A stretch of 64,000 bases of DNA, taken from assembly GCA_021234155.1 (NCBI GenBank), contig JAJEKV010000052.1, positions 8,771,858 to 8,835,857 of the forward strand. Reading direction: 5' to 3'. Numbering within the stretch: position 1 is the first letter of the stretch; each line of letters begins with the position of its first letter. This document shows, piece after piece, positions 10,714-20,878 of the stretch. The notes under the pieces were generated by a model. The model saw only the letters and a list, made by a program, of their open reading frames with translations. It was not told the DNA's origin and did no database searches. Origin of the DNA: Isoetes taiwanensis. Its lineage: Eukaryota > Streptophyta > Lycopodiopsida > Isoetales > Isoetaceae. The position numbers were made by a program, and so were the translations under genes.

Positions 10714-13490
10714 ATGGTGTCCACTAGAGCTCGACCAGGGATCGATGCTACAGCGCCAGGGAGCAGCAGAGGGCCGGTAACGTCCAGCAAGCGAGTTTCT
10801 GCGCCTAGAACAAAGAAGAAGCCTCCTCAGACTAGCGGATCTGGTGCTACAATGACGAGGAAGCCAACAAGAAGAGGCCAATGGACGGAGCAGCAGATGC
10901 TAGACGCTCTTGATGAGGTGAGTGAACATGGTATTTCAATTAGAGAAGCTTCTAGACGATCTGGTATTCCAGAATCATCCATCAGAGACTGGTTGTATGG
11001 CCGAACTTCCCACAAGACAGATAGACATCCACAGATCTTCACACCATCCCAAGAAAAGGAACTTGTGGATTGGGCCATAGATAGGGCAGAACAGGGGATG
11101 GGCGTGACCTTGTCATCGGTCAAGGAGCGTGCAGCAGAAATGGCGAAGGAGAACAATCCAGCCTTCGAAGGGTTCCAGGTGGAAAGTGGTGGAAATTATT
11201 CAAGCAGCGCCATCCTGAAATCTCCCTTAGGAGTGCAGAGACTCTAGATGTCTCACGTGCCCGGGCTATGAACCAAGAAAACTTGGATAGGTTCTACTCA
11301 GGCCTTAAAGAAATATATGATGAGTATAACTTCCCTCCTTCAAGGATCTGGAATGCAGATGAGACCGGGATCCAAGCTGGGAAAGTAAAGGGGCTCAAGA
11401 TAATTGCAAGGAAAGGTGAGAATAGGGTTAGTGAGATGGTGATGAATACCAGGGAATGGGTTACAATCTTAGTGTGTGTAAATGCAGAAGGGTTTAGAAT
11501 ACCCAGTATGTACATTTTCAAGGGAACTAGGATGAGGCAGACAACATATCCGTGTGTGAAGAGGGGGCAATTCAGTCATCCCAAATAGTCGGCTTGGATG
11601 ACAACCGAACTCTTCAAGTCTTGGTTGTCTCACTTCCAATGTAGAGTGCCCGGAGGAGTGTCACCAAAAGACCACATCTAATCTTGCTTGATGGGCATGG
11701 AAGCCATGTAGAATTGATGCCATAATTGGCAGCCAAAGACATGGGAATACATTTTGCATTATTACCCACATACATCACATAGGTCGCAGCCATTAGATGT
11801 CTCATGCTTTGCTCCTTTCAAGGCAAAGATTCAAAAGATTGAGGGCTGAATACATGGTAAGAAAACGGCGAATCCGAACCTAAGAAGGAGGACATAGCTG
11901 AATTGATATCCATGTCCATGGTGCAGGGTTAACGATGGGCAAATATTAAAGCCGGTTTCATGGCTCTGTGGATTTGGCCATTCAATGCAACAAGGGTAGT
12001 GCCCGGAAAGGAAGGCAAAGGACTTGTGCAAGAGGAAGTTTATGTGCCAGCACCATTACCCGATCAACCACTTGGAATTAATGATGGATTGGCTGTCCCC
12101 ATTGTGCAACCTGCAGCAAATGAGAGTGCACACATAGATGATGTTGATAGAGTTGAACCTATTGGATAACCATGTGACCAAGGGCTGAACATAGAGGGTT
12201 TCAACATGCAGGAAGTTGACTTGCAATGGGAGGAACATGTGCAAGCCACATGTGACCATGCAGCAAATAGTTTGGGAACAATGCAGCAAGTCTTGCTCCA
12301 TAGGGTTGCTGCTAATCAAGCTCCAGGCCAGCAAGTCTTGGTCCCCAGTGTGGCAGCTGATCAACCTCCAGGCCAGCAAGCATCTCAGGTTGCCCCAAGT
12401 CAAGGAACCCAAGATGTAATAAGGAGGAGGAGGGACATTGCACCTAATCTGCATGGAAGAGTACACATTAGTAGCAATGAATTCTGCCAAGCACTTGCAG
12501 TGAAAAGCAAGAAGAGAGGAGGCGACTTTAATTTAAGGTCCAAAGAAACCGCCCTTAAGAAAGTGGAGGCACCGTGAGGAGGGTCAGAAGGAAGAAGCCC
12601 GGTGAAAGCGAAGTCACGCAAATAGGTTAGAGGGGAAAGTAGGAAGCAAGGAGGCTTTGGAGCGAGAGAGCACCGTAAGGATGAGGGCATTAATGTGTAC
12701 CGCCAGGGGCAATCCAGTGGTGAGAGCCATCTTTGGTCGCCAAAGGCCATTGAATGAGGCAAAGAAAGGCCGGAGGTTGGCTGCAATGAAAAAGGATGAG
12801 AGAAAGGCAAGGCGGGGCAAGGCGTGTCATTAGGAGGATGACAATTGGGAGACTTGTGTGCCCAAAGCACCAAAATGACGAGGTGGGGGTCATCCAAGTA
12901 CCTGGACAGCCCAGTGTGCGGTGTTGAACAGCTAGTAGCTCCTCGAACACAGACCCTGGACATAGGGTGCAGTCTAGAAGACACCCACATATGTGAGGGA
13001 GATGGGGTGCATCCTCAATCAATTAGCATAGAGGGCTGCATCCCTTTGGTCAGGCCTACACCCAACAAGGTCAGCAACATCCGTTCACCTTTGAAGAGAT
13101 GGGACCTTGCCACCAAACAAAGAACATTCAACCCCTTAGCTAATTCTTTGAGGATGGATACACAGGGATGGATAGATTATGCAGCAGCAAACACGGGACC
13201 AGAAAATGATGAAGTCAGGGCAATTGACAAGGCAAGACACATTTGAGAAATGGCTGACATTGGAGTTGGTGCTGAAGCTCTTGCTACAGCAAGGGGCATG
13301 GATGAGGGCTTCTTTAGAACATGGAGGACTGCACAGGTAAGCAGTAGGTAGTCATTGCTGCAATGTTCTGTTCAATCTTTGCCTCTTACTTTTGGTATTG
13401 CAGGTAAATGAGGCAACACCAGAGCTGCATTTGAACACGGCCTTAGCAGAACAGGATGCATACGATTCAGATGAGACAGTAGAAGAGTAA
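10714..13490 (+). pseudogene. pogo/Tigger-like (Tc1-mariner superfamily) transposase relic
   Basis: The first usable ATG is at 10714. Order of domains: an N-terminal psq-type helix-turn-helix (GISIREASRRSGIPESSIRD, about 10925-10990); a CENP-B-type DNA-binding segment (PSQEKELVDWAIDRAEQGMG); then the DDE_1 endonuclease with WNADETGI (about 11350) and DGHGSH (about 11690). After these come a C-terminal FMALWIWPFNATRVVP block (about 11957) that matches the family's TGIWPLNP region, and a long tail. Breaks: a frameshift near 11180, an in-frame TAG at 11586-11588 and further shifts near 11700-11940. The last part (13237-13490) reads through a plausible intron (13337-13403) to a stop at 13490. No terminal inverted repeats were recognised. 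Not functional as it stands; the family is certain, the exact ends are not. Confidence 0.8.
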
Positions 13491-13840
13491 TTTGAGCCAC
13501 CAAAGTTTTTTGCTTAAGGAGGATGACTCTGAAGATTTTGTTAAGCCAGCAAACATGTTTTGTTTTTTTCAAACAACCAAATGGACATAAATTGAATAGT
13601 TAAATACATGAACACAAATTGTTTTGGGAATACTAGCAGGCAATTACATTCCATTTGAATAGGGGGCAAATACATGGTTCATGCAAATATTTGCATTCAC
13701 AAAACACAGTAGGTAATCCAAAATGGCAGCAAAAAAATTACAGCCTGTTCAAAATACAGCAAGGAAAAAACTAAAAAAAACTTCGGCCTAGCCTATAAGG
13801 GTCGTCCAGATCTGTGCCATGGTTCACCAGAAGCACCTTC

Positions 13841-14221
13841 TTAGGTCCCATGGTTGATTGGGCTCTCAAACTTGACATTATCTCCCTCGGCTACTGTCAC
13901 TTGGCAGTGGACCAGATCGTGCTCCCCTTTAGCATGTTGAATCTGGTCACATATCTCGGGTGTGACCAGGACATTAAGATTGGAGCCCGCAGCAGCAGAA
14001 ATTTCTTCTCGGTTAACCAGACAGTTCTTCAAAGTAAAAGATCCCACGTCCTCTGTCTGCACAGAGGCATCAGAATAGCGACGCTCCCGCTTCTTTGATG
14101 GGGAGGGCGTGGCAAGAGGGGGCTTACGGTAACCCCCTCCATGGATTCCTTGTCCCTTTCTCCAGGAACCTTCCATGATGCTGCATATCAGGAAAAGCAA
14201 GGTTAGATAGACTACATGCAC
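13841..14221 (-). CDS. hypothetical protein, unknown function
   Basis: A 126-residue ORF; a more natural start may be the internal Met at 14176 (111 residues, MEGSWRKGQG). Residues after that Met are basic and Ser/Pro-rich (SPSKKRERRYSDASVQTED), followed by a compact stretch ending in CQVTVAEGDNVKFESPINHG. I do not recognise it. It sits just past the pogo-like relic, pointing towards it, so it could be a second gene or captured part of that element, or an unrelated small gene. Upstream at 14263-14327 is a 28-bp tandem pair. Coding status is uncertain. Confidence 0.3.
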   Translation of the reverse strand: MHVVYLTLLFLICSIMEGSWRKGQGIHGGGYRKPPLATPSPSKKRERRYSDASVQTEDVGSFTLKNCLVNREEISAAAGSNLNVLVTPEICDQIQHAKGEHDLVHCQVTVAEGDNVKFESPINHGT

Positions 14222-14262
14222 AACTACATGGAATGCAACCCAGAATGGACAGGACTGTAACC

Positions 14263-14327
14263 TTGACGACGGATTCGGGGGACTGAGTGCTCGAGCTGCT
14301 TGACGAAGGATTCGGCGGACTGAGTGC
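14263..14327. repeat. 28-bp direct repeat pair
   Basis: TTGACGACGGATTCGGGGGA (14263) and TTGACGAAGGATTCGGCGGA (14300) start two 28-bp units that both end in CTGAGTGC and are separated by 9 bp. The pair lies just upstream of the small minus-strand ORF at 13841-14221. Function is unknown. Confidence 0.75.
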
Positions 14328-15450
14328 GCTCACCTGCTGGGATGATCACTAGAAGGCAAGGCCAATTCTTTTTATACCCGAATTCGAGATGATGAGGGCT
14401 CTGACCCCATTTGTGCGAGGGATTAGAAGCCGTAACCCTTTCAAATCGTTTGCAGGAAGCCGATTTAGGGGGTAGACGAAATGTTTCGAGGAGATGTTGC
14501 TTTGGCAAAACCTCGAGATAGGGCCAAATTGGGTCGCGAATGATGGTCCCTGTATCCTCGAATGATGGTCCGTTGGGTCATGATGGGGGCTCCGGGCTGC
14601 GCGACCGCGAGATCCGCGTGAGGCCTAAAGGCGAGGTGCCATGACGACGTGGGTAGGGTTAGGCACGCGGGACGGACCGTTGAGACGCGGAATAGGGTTA
14701 AGCCCCACGCGCCCCTCGGATGCCATAATGGCGGGCTGTGGACGGCGCCTGCGCGATAGGTGGCCCAGCAGGGCGCGACAGGGGGCCGTTGGGGGGCCGA
14801 GAGGGGGGTCGTACTCCTGGCGCAAGTGGTTGGATATACCGCGATGGGGGCACTTAGACCCCCCTAACTTTGGAGGCCCATAACTTGCTAACGTTAGATA
14901 ATTTAAGCGCAATTTTTTGATAGGCTTGTAGGGTATCTGATTAGGTATCCAATGATACCTAGATTGCTCCAATTGGACAATTTTTTGACATATTAATAGG
15001 TGCGCGCCTCTTATCTGCGCGAAACCCGGCGACCATACCCTAAACCCGCATAGCAGTGCTGTACAACCATCTCAAACTACTGTTCCAACCGGAAACTTGT
15101 ATCTTGTCATCCTTCCTTACAAATACATTAATTCTTTTGGGCTTTCTCTTTATTGCCGGTGTGCCTTCTTCTAAGCATGACTTTTGGAAAACAAAAATCT
15201 ATTTCCAGGCAATATCTTGCTTCTGCGACGATTTTTCTCCCTTAGGGACGCCTCACATGTCAGCGGCAAAACTTGTCGGACGCCAAGCCGTTGGAGACGC
15301 TCGTGTGTGAACTGCTCCAGCAGTTCGGGGACGAACGGCTCAGACGTCAAACCGGTCGTCTCAGATTTACTTCATTTGAGTGCCTAAAAATTTACATCTG
15401 AGGCGCCTCTTACGTAAAAATGGCTCAGGATAGTCTTACCCTGATTTCGG
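14328..15450. other. GC-rich noncoding stretch
   Basis: GC-rich DNA with no convincing reading frame; the ORFs present overlap on both strands in several frames, as expected by chance in stop-poor GC-rich DNA. Around 14820-15010 the composition turns AT-rich. No transposon end or RNA gene was recognised. Confidence 0.35.
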
Positions 15451-15474
15451 GGATCCCGAAGATAAAAATACTGT

Positions 15475-15985
15475 CCTCCGGTATCACCACCAGGGCTCGA
15501 CGGAACCCATTCCAGGCCCCTCCGTTTCACCGTGCTGGCGCACGTGAGGGGCCGTGCACCAATCTCGGCCGTCCGCTTCCGTGCCATATCCGGGTCGTCC
15601 GTGGTGTTCCTCGCCTCGGATATCACCATAAAAAGTACGCGGTGATCCCGTCGTCCGGCATCACCAGCACGTGATCCCAGCCTCCAGGATCCCCATGCCG
15701 TGGCCTATAACTGCGCCTGTATCAGCCGTGGTGAATCCCTCCTCTGGGATTCCCGAATCCGACGGATGTGATCCCCTCCACCAGGATCACCATCGCTCGG
15801 CCGATATCGGCCGCCCGATATAAATCAAGTTATCCCGGCCTCCGCGATCACCACCATGGCCGATATCAAGGGCCCGGGAATATGCTGTCCTCTGGGATCC
15901 CCGCGAGGACATTTCGGTGAAAACGTCCTCCGGGATCACCACTGCGTGGCCGAGAGCGGGGGCGATCCCCGCCTCTGGGATCCCC
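15475..15985. repeat. array of ten CCTCYGGGATCMCC-type hairpin motifs
   Basis: A 14-mer close to CCTCYGGGATCMCC starts at about 15475, 15614, 15652, 15681, 15741, 15777, 15839, 15889, 15927 and 15972. Several copies are preceded by the complementary phrase, giving small inverted repeats around a CCTCC-like loop. Examples are GTGATCC...GGATCAC (15768-15788) and GAATCCC...GGGATTC (15732-15752). Spacing is irregular (29 to 139 bp), so it is not a plain tandem satellite. There is no ORF with coding character. Identity unknown; it lies just upstream of the MULE relic and might belong to that element's terminal region. Confidence 0.7.
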
Positions 15986-16119
15986 ACATACTTTATGTCT
16001 AAAAATCAACGGTGGCCAGCGGCTGTGGACTGATCGAGCGGCCGGTTTTGTACATGCCAGCCCATGCATGGACCAACCATTGAGGTCTGGACACCTAGGA
16101 TGTTGGAAACCACCATTCG

Positions 16120-18470
16120 GGATCCCACTTTTGTCTTCCAGAATTTCTCTGCGTTGCTGCATGCACAGACATATGTTCAAAGCGGCCTGGCAGCTATGGA
16201 CGTTTGGGGGCTGGAGGAGAAGATAGCACAGGTATTTATCTGCTTAAGATTATTTTTAGGAAGTAAGAAACGTATATCTGAGCTCCCTTTCTCGCCATTC
16301 CCAGCTGCGTGCTGAAATACATGTGGAATCACCCCCTAATGGCATTTTCGACCACAGCAACCTACACTGGTTTCCCGAAGAGCACCAAGTTCCTTCTGTA
16401 CATGGAGGTGGAGAAATGCTTGTCTGGACCTGCTACTTCCCAACAAACTGGGTTGAAGAGTTCATTCTTGGAGAGCAAAGAAATTATGTGGCACCGTGCA
16501 GTTTCTACTTAAGGAGTTCTAATCCTGAGAGGGTGCTAAAGAGGCCAACCATGGATTCTTATTTGACTATGGAGATATGTATTTTTAAAATCCTATCCTC
16601 TAGTTTACTTGTGTTGTTTCTGTAGTAGAAAACATTGTAGCAGAAGTATATTTAATTCTATGCAGTACTTTCATGCACTAATTTTGAACATTCAAAACAG
16701 GTATTGGTGCACATATGGTCCCCAGGACAAGACTTTGAACACTCACGTGGTTGCTGATGGACCACGTCAACCTGGCACACGCAGGAAAAGAGTTGAGAGG
16801 GGAGAGAGTGTGCGTAGGGGCTGCCAATGCCATTTTACCATTAGGCAACTCTACCTTCTCCCATATTGCTCGCAAGTTACTTATTATGGGTTTGAGCCTA
16901 GAAATCTCCAAGGCGAGCCTTCCCATGGTAAATTTGTTGACGTAGAGAAAGGTATCAGATTCAAGCTAGCACCGTAGATCTCTCAGGAATTAAGGGAATG
17001 GGTTAGAGAAAAGCTCGTGCATTGGCACACCCCACGAAGTGTTATGAACATCCACGAGGAGAGGTGGAGATTTAAACTCGATGTGCATGGCAAGCATAAT
17101 ATGTGTAGGGGTGATTGCTAAAGATTTGGGATGTTTACAACATTGAGAAGAGTGTTGTTAGAAACACTTGGAAGCTACATGAAGACCTTCCCACTAGCAT
17201 CAACATGTGAGTGCAACAACATCTAGAGTCTATGTTCTTCTATGAACATGGTGACACGTTCCAATTGAGAGTGATGACTCCAATCCAAAAAGAGGCAATG
17301 CTGAAGTTTGGAAAGAATAGGGCCATTTGCATGGATGCAACCTTCAAAACTAATGACAAGAGATACACTACTTTGGGTTCATTTCCATTCTAGATCTTTT
17401 TCATAGTCCATTTAAAATGGCTATAGCATTTCAATTCTAGATCCAATGAGAGCTATTGGTTTCTATTATGCAGGTACTATCTTTTTACACTCATTGCTTT
17501 CGATGACCATTGCAATGGCTTGCCATTGGCATATGTCATAACCAATTCTCAAAAAACTAGGGCTATAACTAAGTGGTTGAAAGCACTAAAGGATTCACTA
17601 TTCCTGGATGATCCGGATTGGCACCCTTCTTGCATCATTACTGAAGATGCTGATGCTGAAATCAAGGCCATAAAAAATGTAAGTTCCCATGCAATTTACC
17701 ACCCTTCCCCTTTCTTATACTTTCTTGCATACTTTCTAACACTATGGACTGACATTGTGCACTCATAGGTTTTCTCAAACGTGCATGTGCAAATATGCAT
17801 TTGGCATGTGAGAAGAGCCTGGATTAAGTGGCTACGTAAAAATGTAAGGAGTAAGGTGCATAGAAATGAGATGTTCAAGGAGCTAGGGAATATAATGTAC
17901 AAGACAGAGGGTCCTGTAGGGGACAATGAGTATGATGAGGAGTACAGGGAAGCTGTTAGGAAATAGGCCATCAAGAGGTTGAAAGAGTTGGTGAGGAAGT
18001 ATCCTCAATACCCTAAATTGTCGGCCTACATGAGTAAGGAGTGGACTAAGAACGTCTGTGAATGGGTATTGGCTACAAGAATGTACATGCACTCCAATCA
18101 AGAGACCAATGCTGCCATAGAGGCATGGCATGCTGCCCTTAAGATGCGCCTAGGCATATGTAAACGTGCACTTCGAGGCAGGAGAATTGACTGGTTGCTC
18201 TACATTCTCACAAACAATGTGGAGACACACATGGCTTACATGAGGTAACATTTATATACCACTACCTAGTCTAATTTACCTTGCAAATGATTGATATATA
18301 GCTATGTTCTAGGTCTATGAAGGAACATGTATTTGTAGTAAACACCTCACAGGAACAAATACTAGAGTGTGCAATTAGAGGCGCTCGGAATATTGCTGAC
18401 GAACAAGTCACATTTACTAACTTCGAGGAGGGCGAGGCTGAAGTGCAAAGCGAGCGCACTCTTGGACGGG
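16120..18470 (+). pseudogene. MULE (Mutator-like) transposase pseudogene
   Basis: Coding blocks on one strand with some preserved splice sites: exon end at 16231 (CAG/GTATTT) joins 16305 in frame, giving ...EEKIAQ-LRAEIHVESPPNG. Later blocks carry the MULE catalytic region: MDATFKTNDKRYTT near 17330 (first Asp), ITEDADAEIKAIKN near 17640 (second acidic site), CIWHVRRAW near 17800 and SNQETNAAIEAWH near 18100 (Glu). This enzyme would cut and move its own element. It is broken: stops at 16975 and 17964-17966, frameshifts around 16980-17210, and an abrupt end at 18470 where a chromovirus LTR begins. No terminal inverted repeats were recognised. Confidence 0.75.
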
Positions 18471-20017
18471 TGTGACGTCTCCTACTCATATACGGTGCAC
18501 TCACCGTATACAAACAGGAGTTCATCCCCCATATCAGCTCCATGCTGATACAAGGCCCTCCACGTATCACTGCAACCTTGACGAGTTCCAGTGGGAAGAA
18601 TGAAGGGGTCATTTTACCCTGTCTCCCTAAGGGCCTACCTAGCTGTGGAAGCGTAACACACATGTAAGTATACATACATCAACATTACATGACCATCACG
18701 AAGGATGACTCACCACATATCTGCATAGACAGAGATCAGTACATCACATATGGAAGGTCTATCAAAGTTCAGACACAGGGATGGACTGACAAGCTTGGGT
18801 CTCCAGAGGTCAAACAGATAGAGTGCAATAACAGTGGAGTGGGCTGGCATAGTAACATGGCAATTGGGTAGTCTGCTCCATCCGCCCCTTCTATGCACAC
18901 TTTGCAGAGTAGGTTGAAAGGTCTTGGGGCTTGACTGTAGCCCGCCGGATGCATAGTCAGAGGGGCTACTCCTGGGTTGCATCTCCCCAGTTCCGATGGG
19001 GCAGGTAGGGATTGCTCCCATCAGAGGCTGGCATGCTGACTCAAGGTGACTAGAGGGCCACTGCCCGTACTCGACTGAACTCCATGGAAGGTGTACACCA
19101 CCCCAAGAGTGTCGAACCCATGCAAAGCCCGCACGCAGTGGCAGAGCATTAAGTCTAGTGCACTGTAGTCCCCGATAGGCTTTACTACCAAAGGGACGTG
19201 TTCATGAGCTAGGACATGAACCTCCTTGTAAGCCAGTCTAGTCCCTCCACCCACAACTAGGTGTGGTTCTTGTACACAGGCCGAATTTAATAGTGCATTA
19301 AAGAGGACTAGCTAGGAGCATCAAACTACTAGGCTTTTAGGGCCTCTACCCCCCTTCCCAATACAATGATTCCACAGAGATCATCATCACATACATATCA
19401 TAGAACTAAATCACATAAGTTAGGTTCTTTAGTTATGGATTGATATCTAGAGGTCTAGATGGTTGCTATGGGCAATTCAATAGGCTAAACCTACTTACTC
19501 TATGCCTGGGAGGCGGATTAGATTATTGAATTGGCAAAATACCTGATCCCTGGCTTGCTCCTCCTGCTCTGAACGCGCCCATGTTGCGGAACTGCTTGAA
19601 GATGAAGCCAGAAAGGAAAGCTGATGAGCTGGGCTGCTCAGACAGACTTCCGGAGCTAAGATTGGCTCTTGGAGCAAGCGAATGGATCCCTAGAAGGTTG
19701 CGGACGAAAATGGAAAGTTAGGGTTTGAATACCTTAGGCTATAAGTTAGGGCTAGGGTTCCCATCAACCCGTGAGATCATACCACTTGCCCTTGTGGGGT
19801 AAGTGGATGTAGCCCCCCACTTGGCCCACTTGCCCACTTATTATTTAAGTGGGCTAAAGTGCACACATGAATAAATGTGCACACACTTGCAAGTTGCCCT
19901 ATAGGGCGCTACTTGCTTAGCTACATATCAGCGTACACGTCAATCGGGATGGCATGTATACGTGACGATGCAGTACAGTATACGTCCTGGGACCATATAC
20001 TGTGCTGGAACGTCACA
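18471..20017 (-). repeat. 3' LTR of a Ty3/gypsy chromovirus
   Basis: Begins TGTGACGTC and ends GACGTCACA-like (ACGTCACA at 20010-20017), with both ends matching the solo LTR at 57958-59263 over their length. On the minus strand the LTR is preceded directly by AAGGTGGGGAGAA, a polypurine tract, which fixes it as the 3' LTR of the minus-strand element whose pol lies at 20879-23150. It is about 240 bp longer than the solo copy because of indels. No target duplication is visible, as expected since the 5' half of the element is missing. Confidence 0.85.
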
Positions 20018-20878
20018 TTCTCCCCACCTTGAAATTGATGTTGTCCGCAGCATCGTGGGTCTCCCCACCTTGGGATCTTCTTGTCCTGCAACCAACTTGA
20101 TGCATACAATTTATTATTATTATACTTACACAATTATTAGAATTACCCTAAGGTAATATTTTTAAAACATTACTACGACATTACATTATCCCAATAACTT
20201 ATCAATTCCTAACTTCATTAAAGCAAGGTACTTACTAGCCTCACTTAATACAACATTTAAGTTTATCAAGATTTAACAATTTCATATAAAATTATCCTTC
20301 CAGGTACTCTTCATTCCTTGCAACACAGTCCAACAAAACTTGTGTTGTAAGTCTTCGTAGCTCGACCTCCTTGCCCTCCGAAGTGCTCTATGGGCCTGCA
20401 GGTCGATACTACGTTCGTACCATTTTAATTATTAAATAAATTATGGTTATAAGGGAACCACCCATCTAATTAACCAAATGAATGCATGACTAATCTCCCG
20501 GCGTAGGAAGAGGATGCTTCTTCCATCGTGGCCGTGGAGACAGCGCCCTATAATGGCTATACCCGCACTCGATCATGGCCCGTGAGGGTTTAAGTGTAAG
20601 GGTCGTTTAAGGCGATCCTATCATAGCCCATGATTGGGTGCTACTTTATACATGACCTCCCTGTTCATGCATACCCCTGTGCAGCATGGCCCAACGGGTT
20701 TAAGCTAGAGAACATCCCTGATGATCTCATCCTCGCCCATGTTCACTTCTACCTTTAGTCGCATGTCCTTCCCCTATGGACATGCTTACATTGCGGTGCA
20801 ACATTGCTCGTGTTCACCATTTGCCTAACTAAATCAAGCAAAACTGCGGTCATGCCTACGATGACATTACACCACGTC
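20018..20878 (-). other. chromovirus 3' untranslated internal region
   Basis: Lies between the chromodomain coding end and the polypurine tract next to the 3' LTR, all on the minus strand. No ORF of note. It is part of the retroelement and not a host intergenic region. Confidence 0.6.

Noticed and set aside
10714-11588. Host HTH/CENP-B-like regulatory gene
   Set aside because: The DDE_1 motifs and transposase C-terminal block follow in order with stops and shifts, so a pogo-type transposon relic explains it better than a domesticated gene; domestication would need an intact frame.
14641-15674. Overlapping GC-rich ORFs at 14625-14972 and 15384-15674
   Set aside because: Open in several frames on both strands, as expected from GC content; amino-acid composition is Arg/Gly/Pro noise.
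15475-15985. CRISPR array
   Set aside because: The repeat is short and degenerate with irregular spacers, and this is a plant nuclear region without cas genes.
18471-20017. DNA transposon with 8-bp inverted ends
   Set aside because: The adjacent purine tract and pol on the same strand, plus the 5-bp duplication around the second copy, identify it as an LTR.
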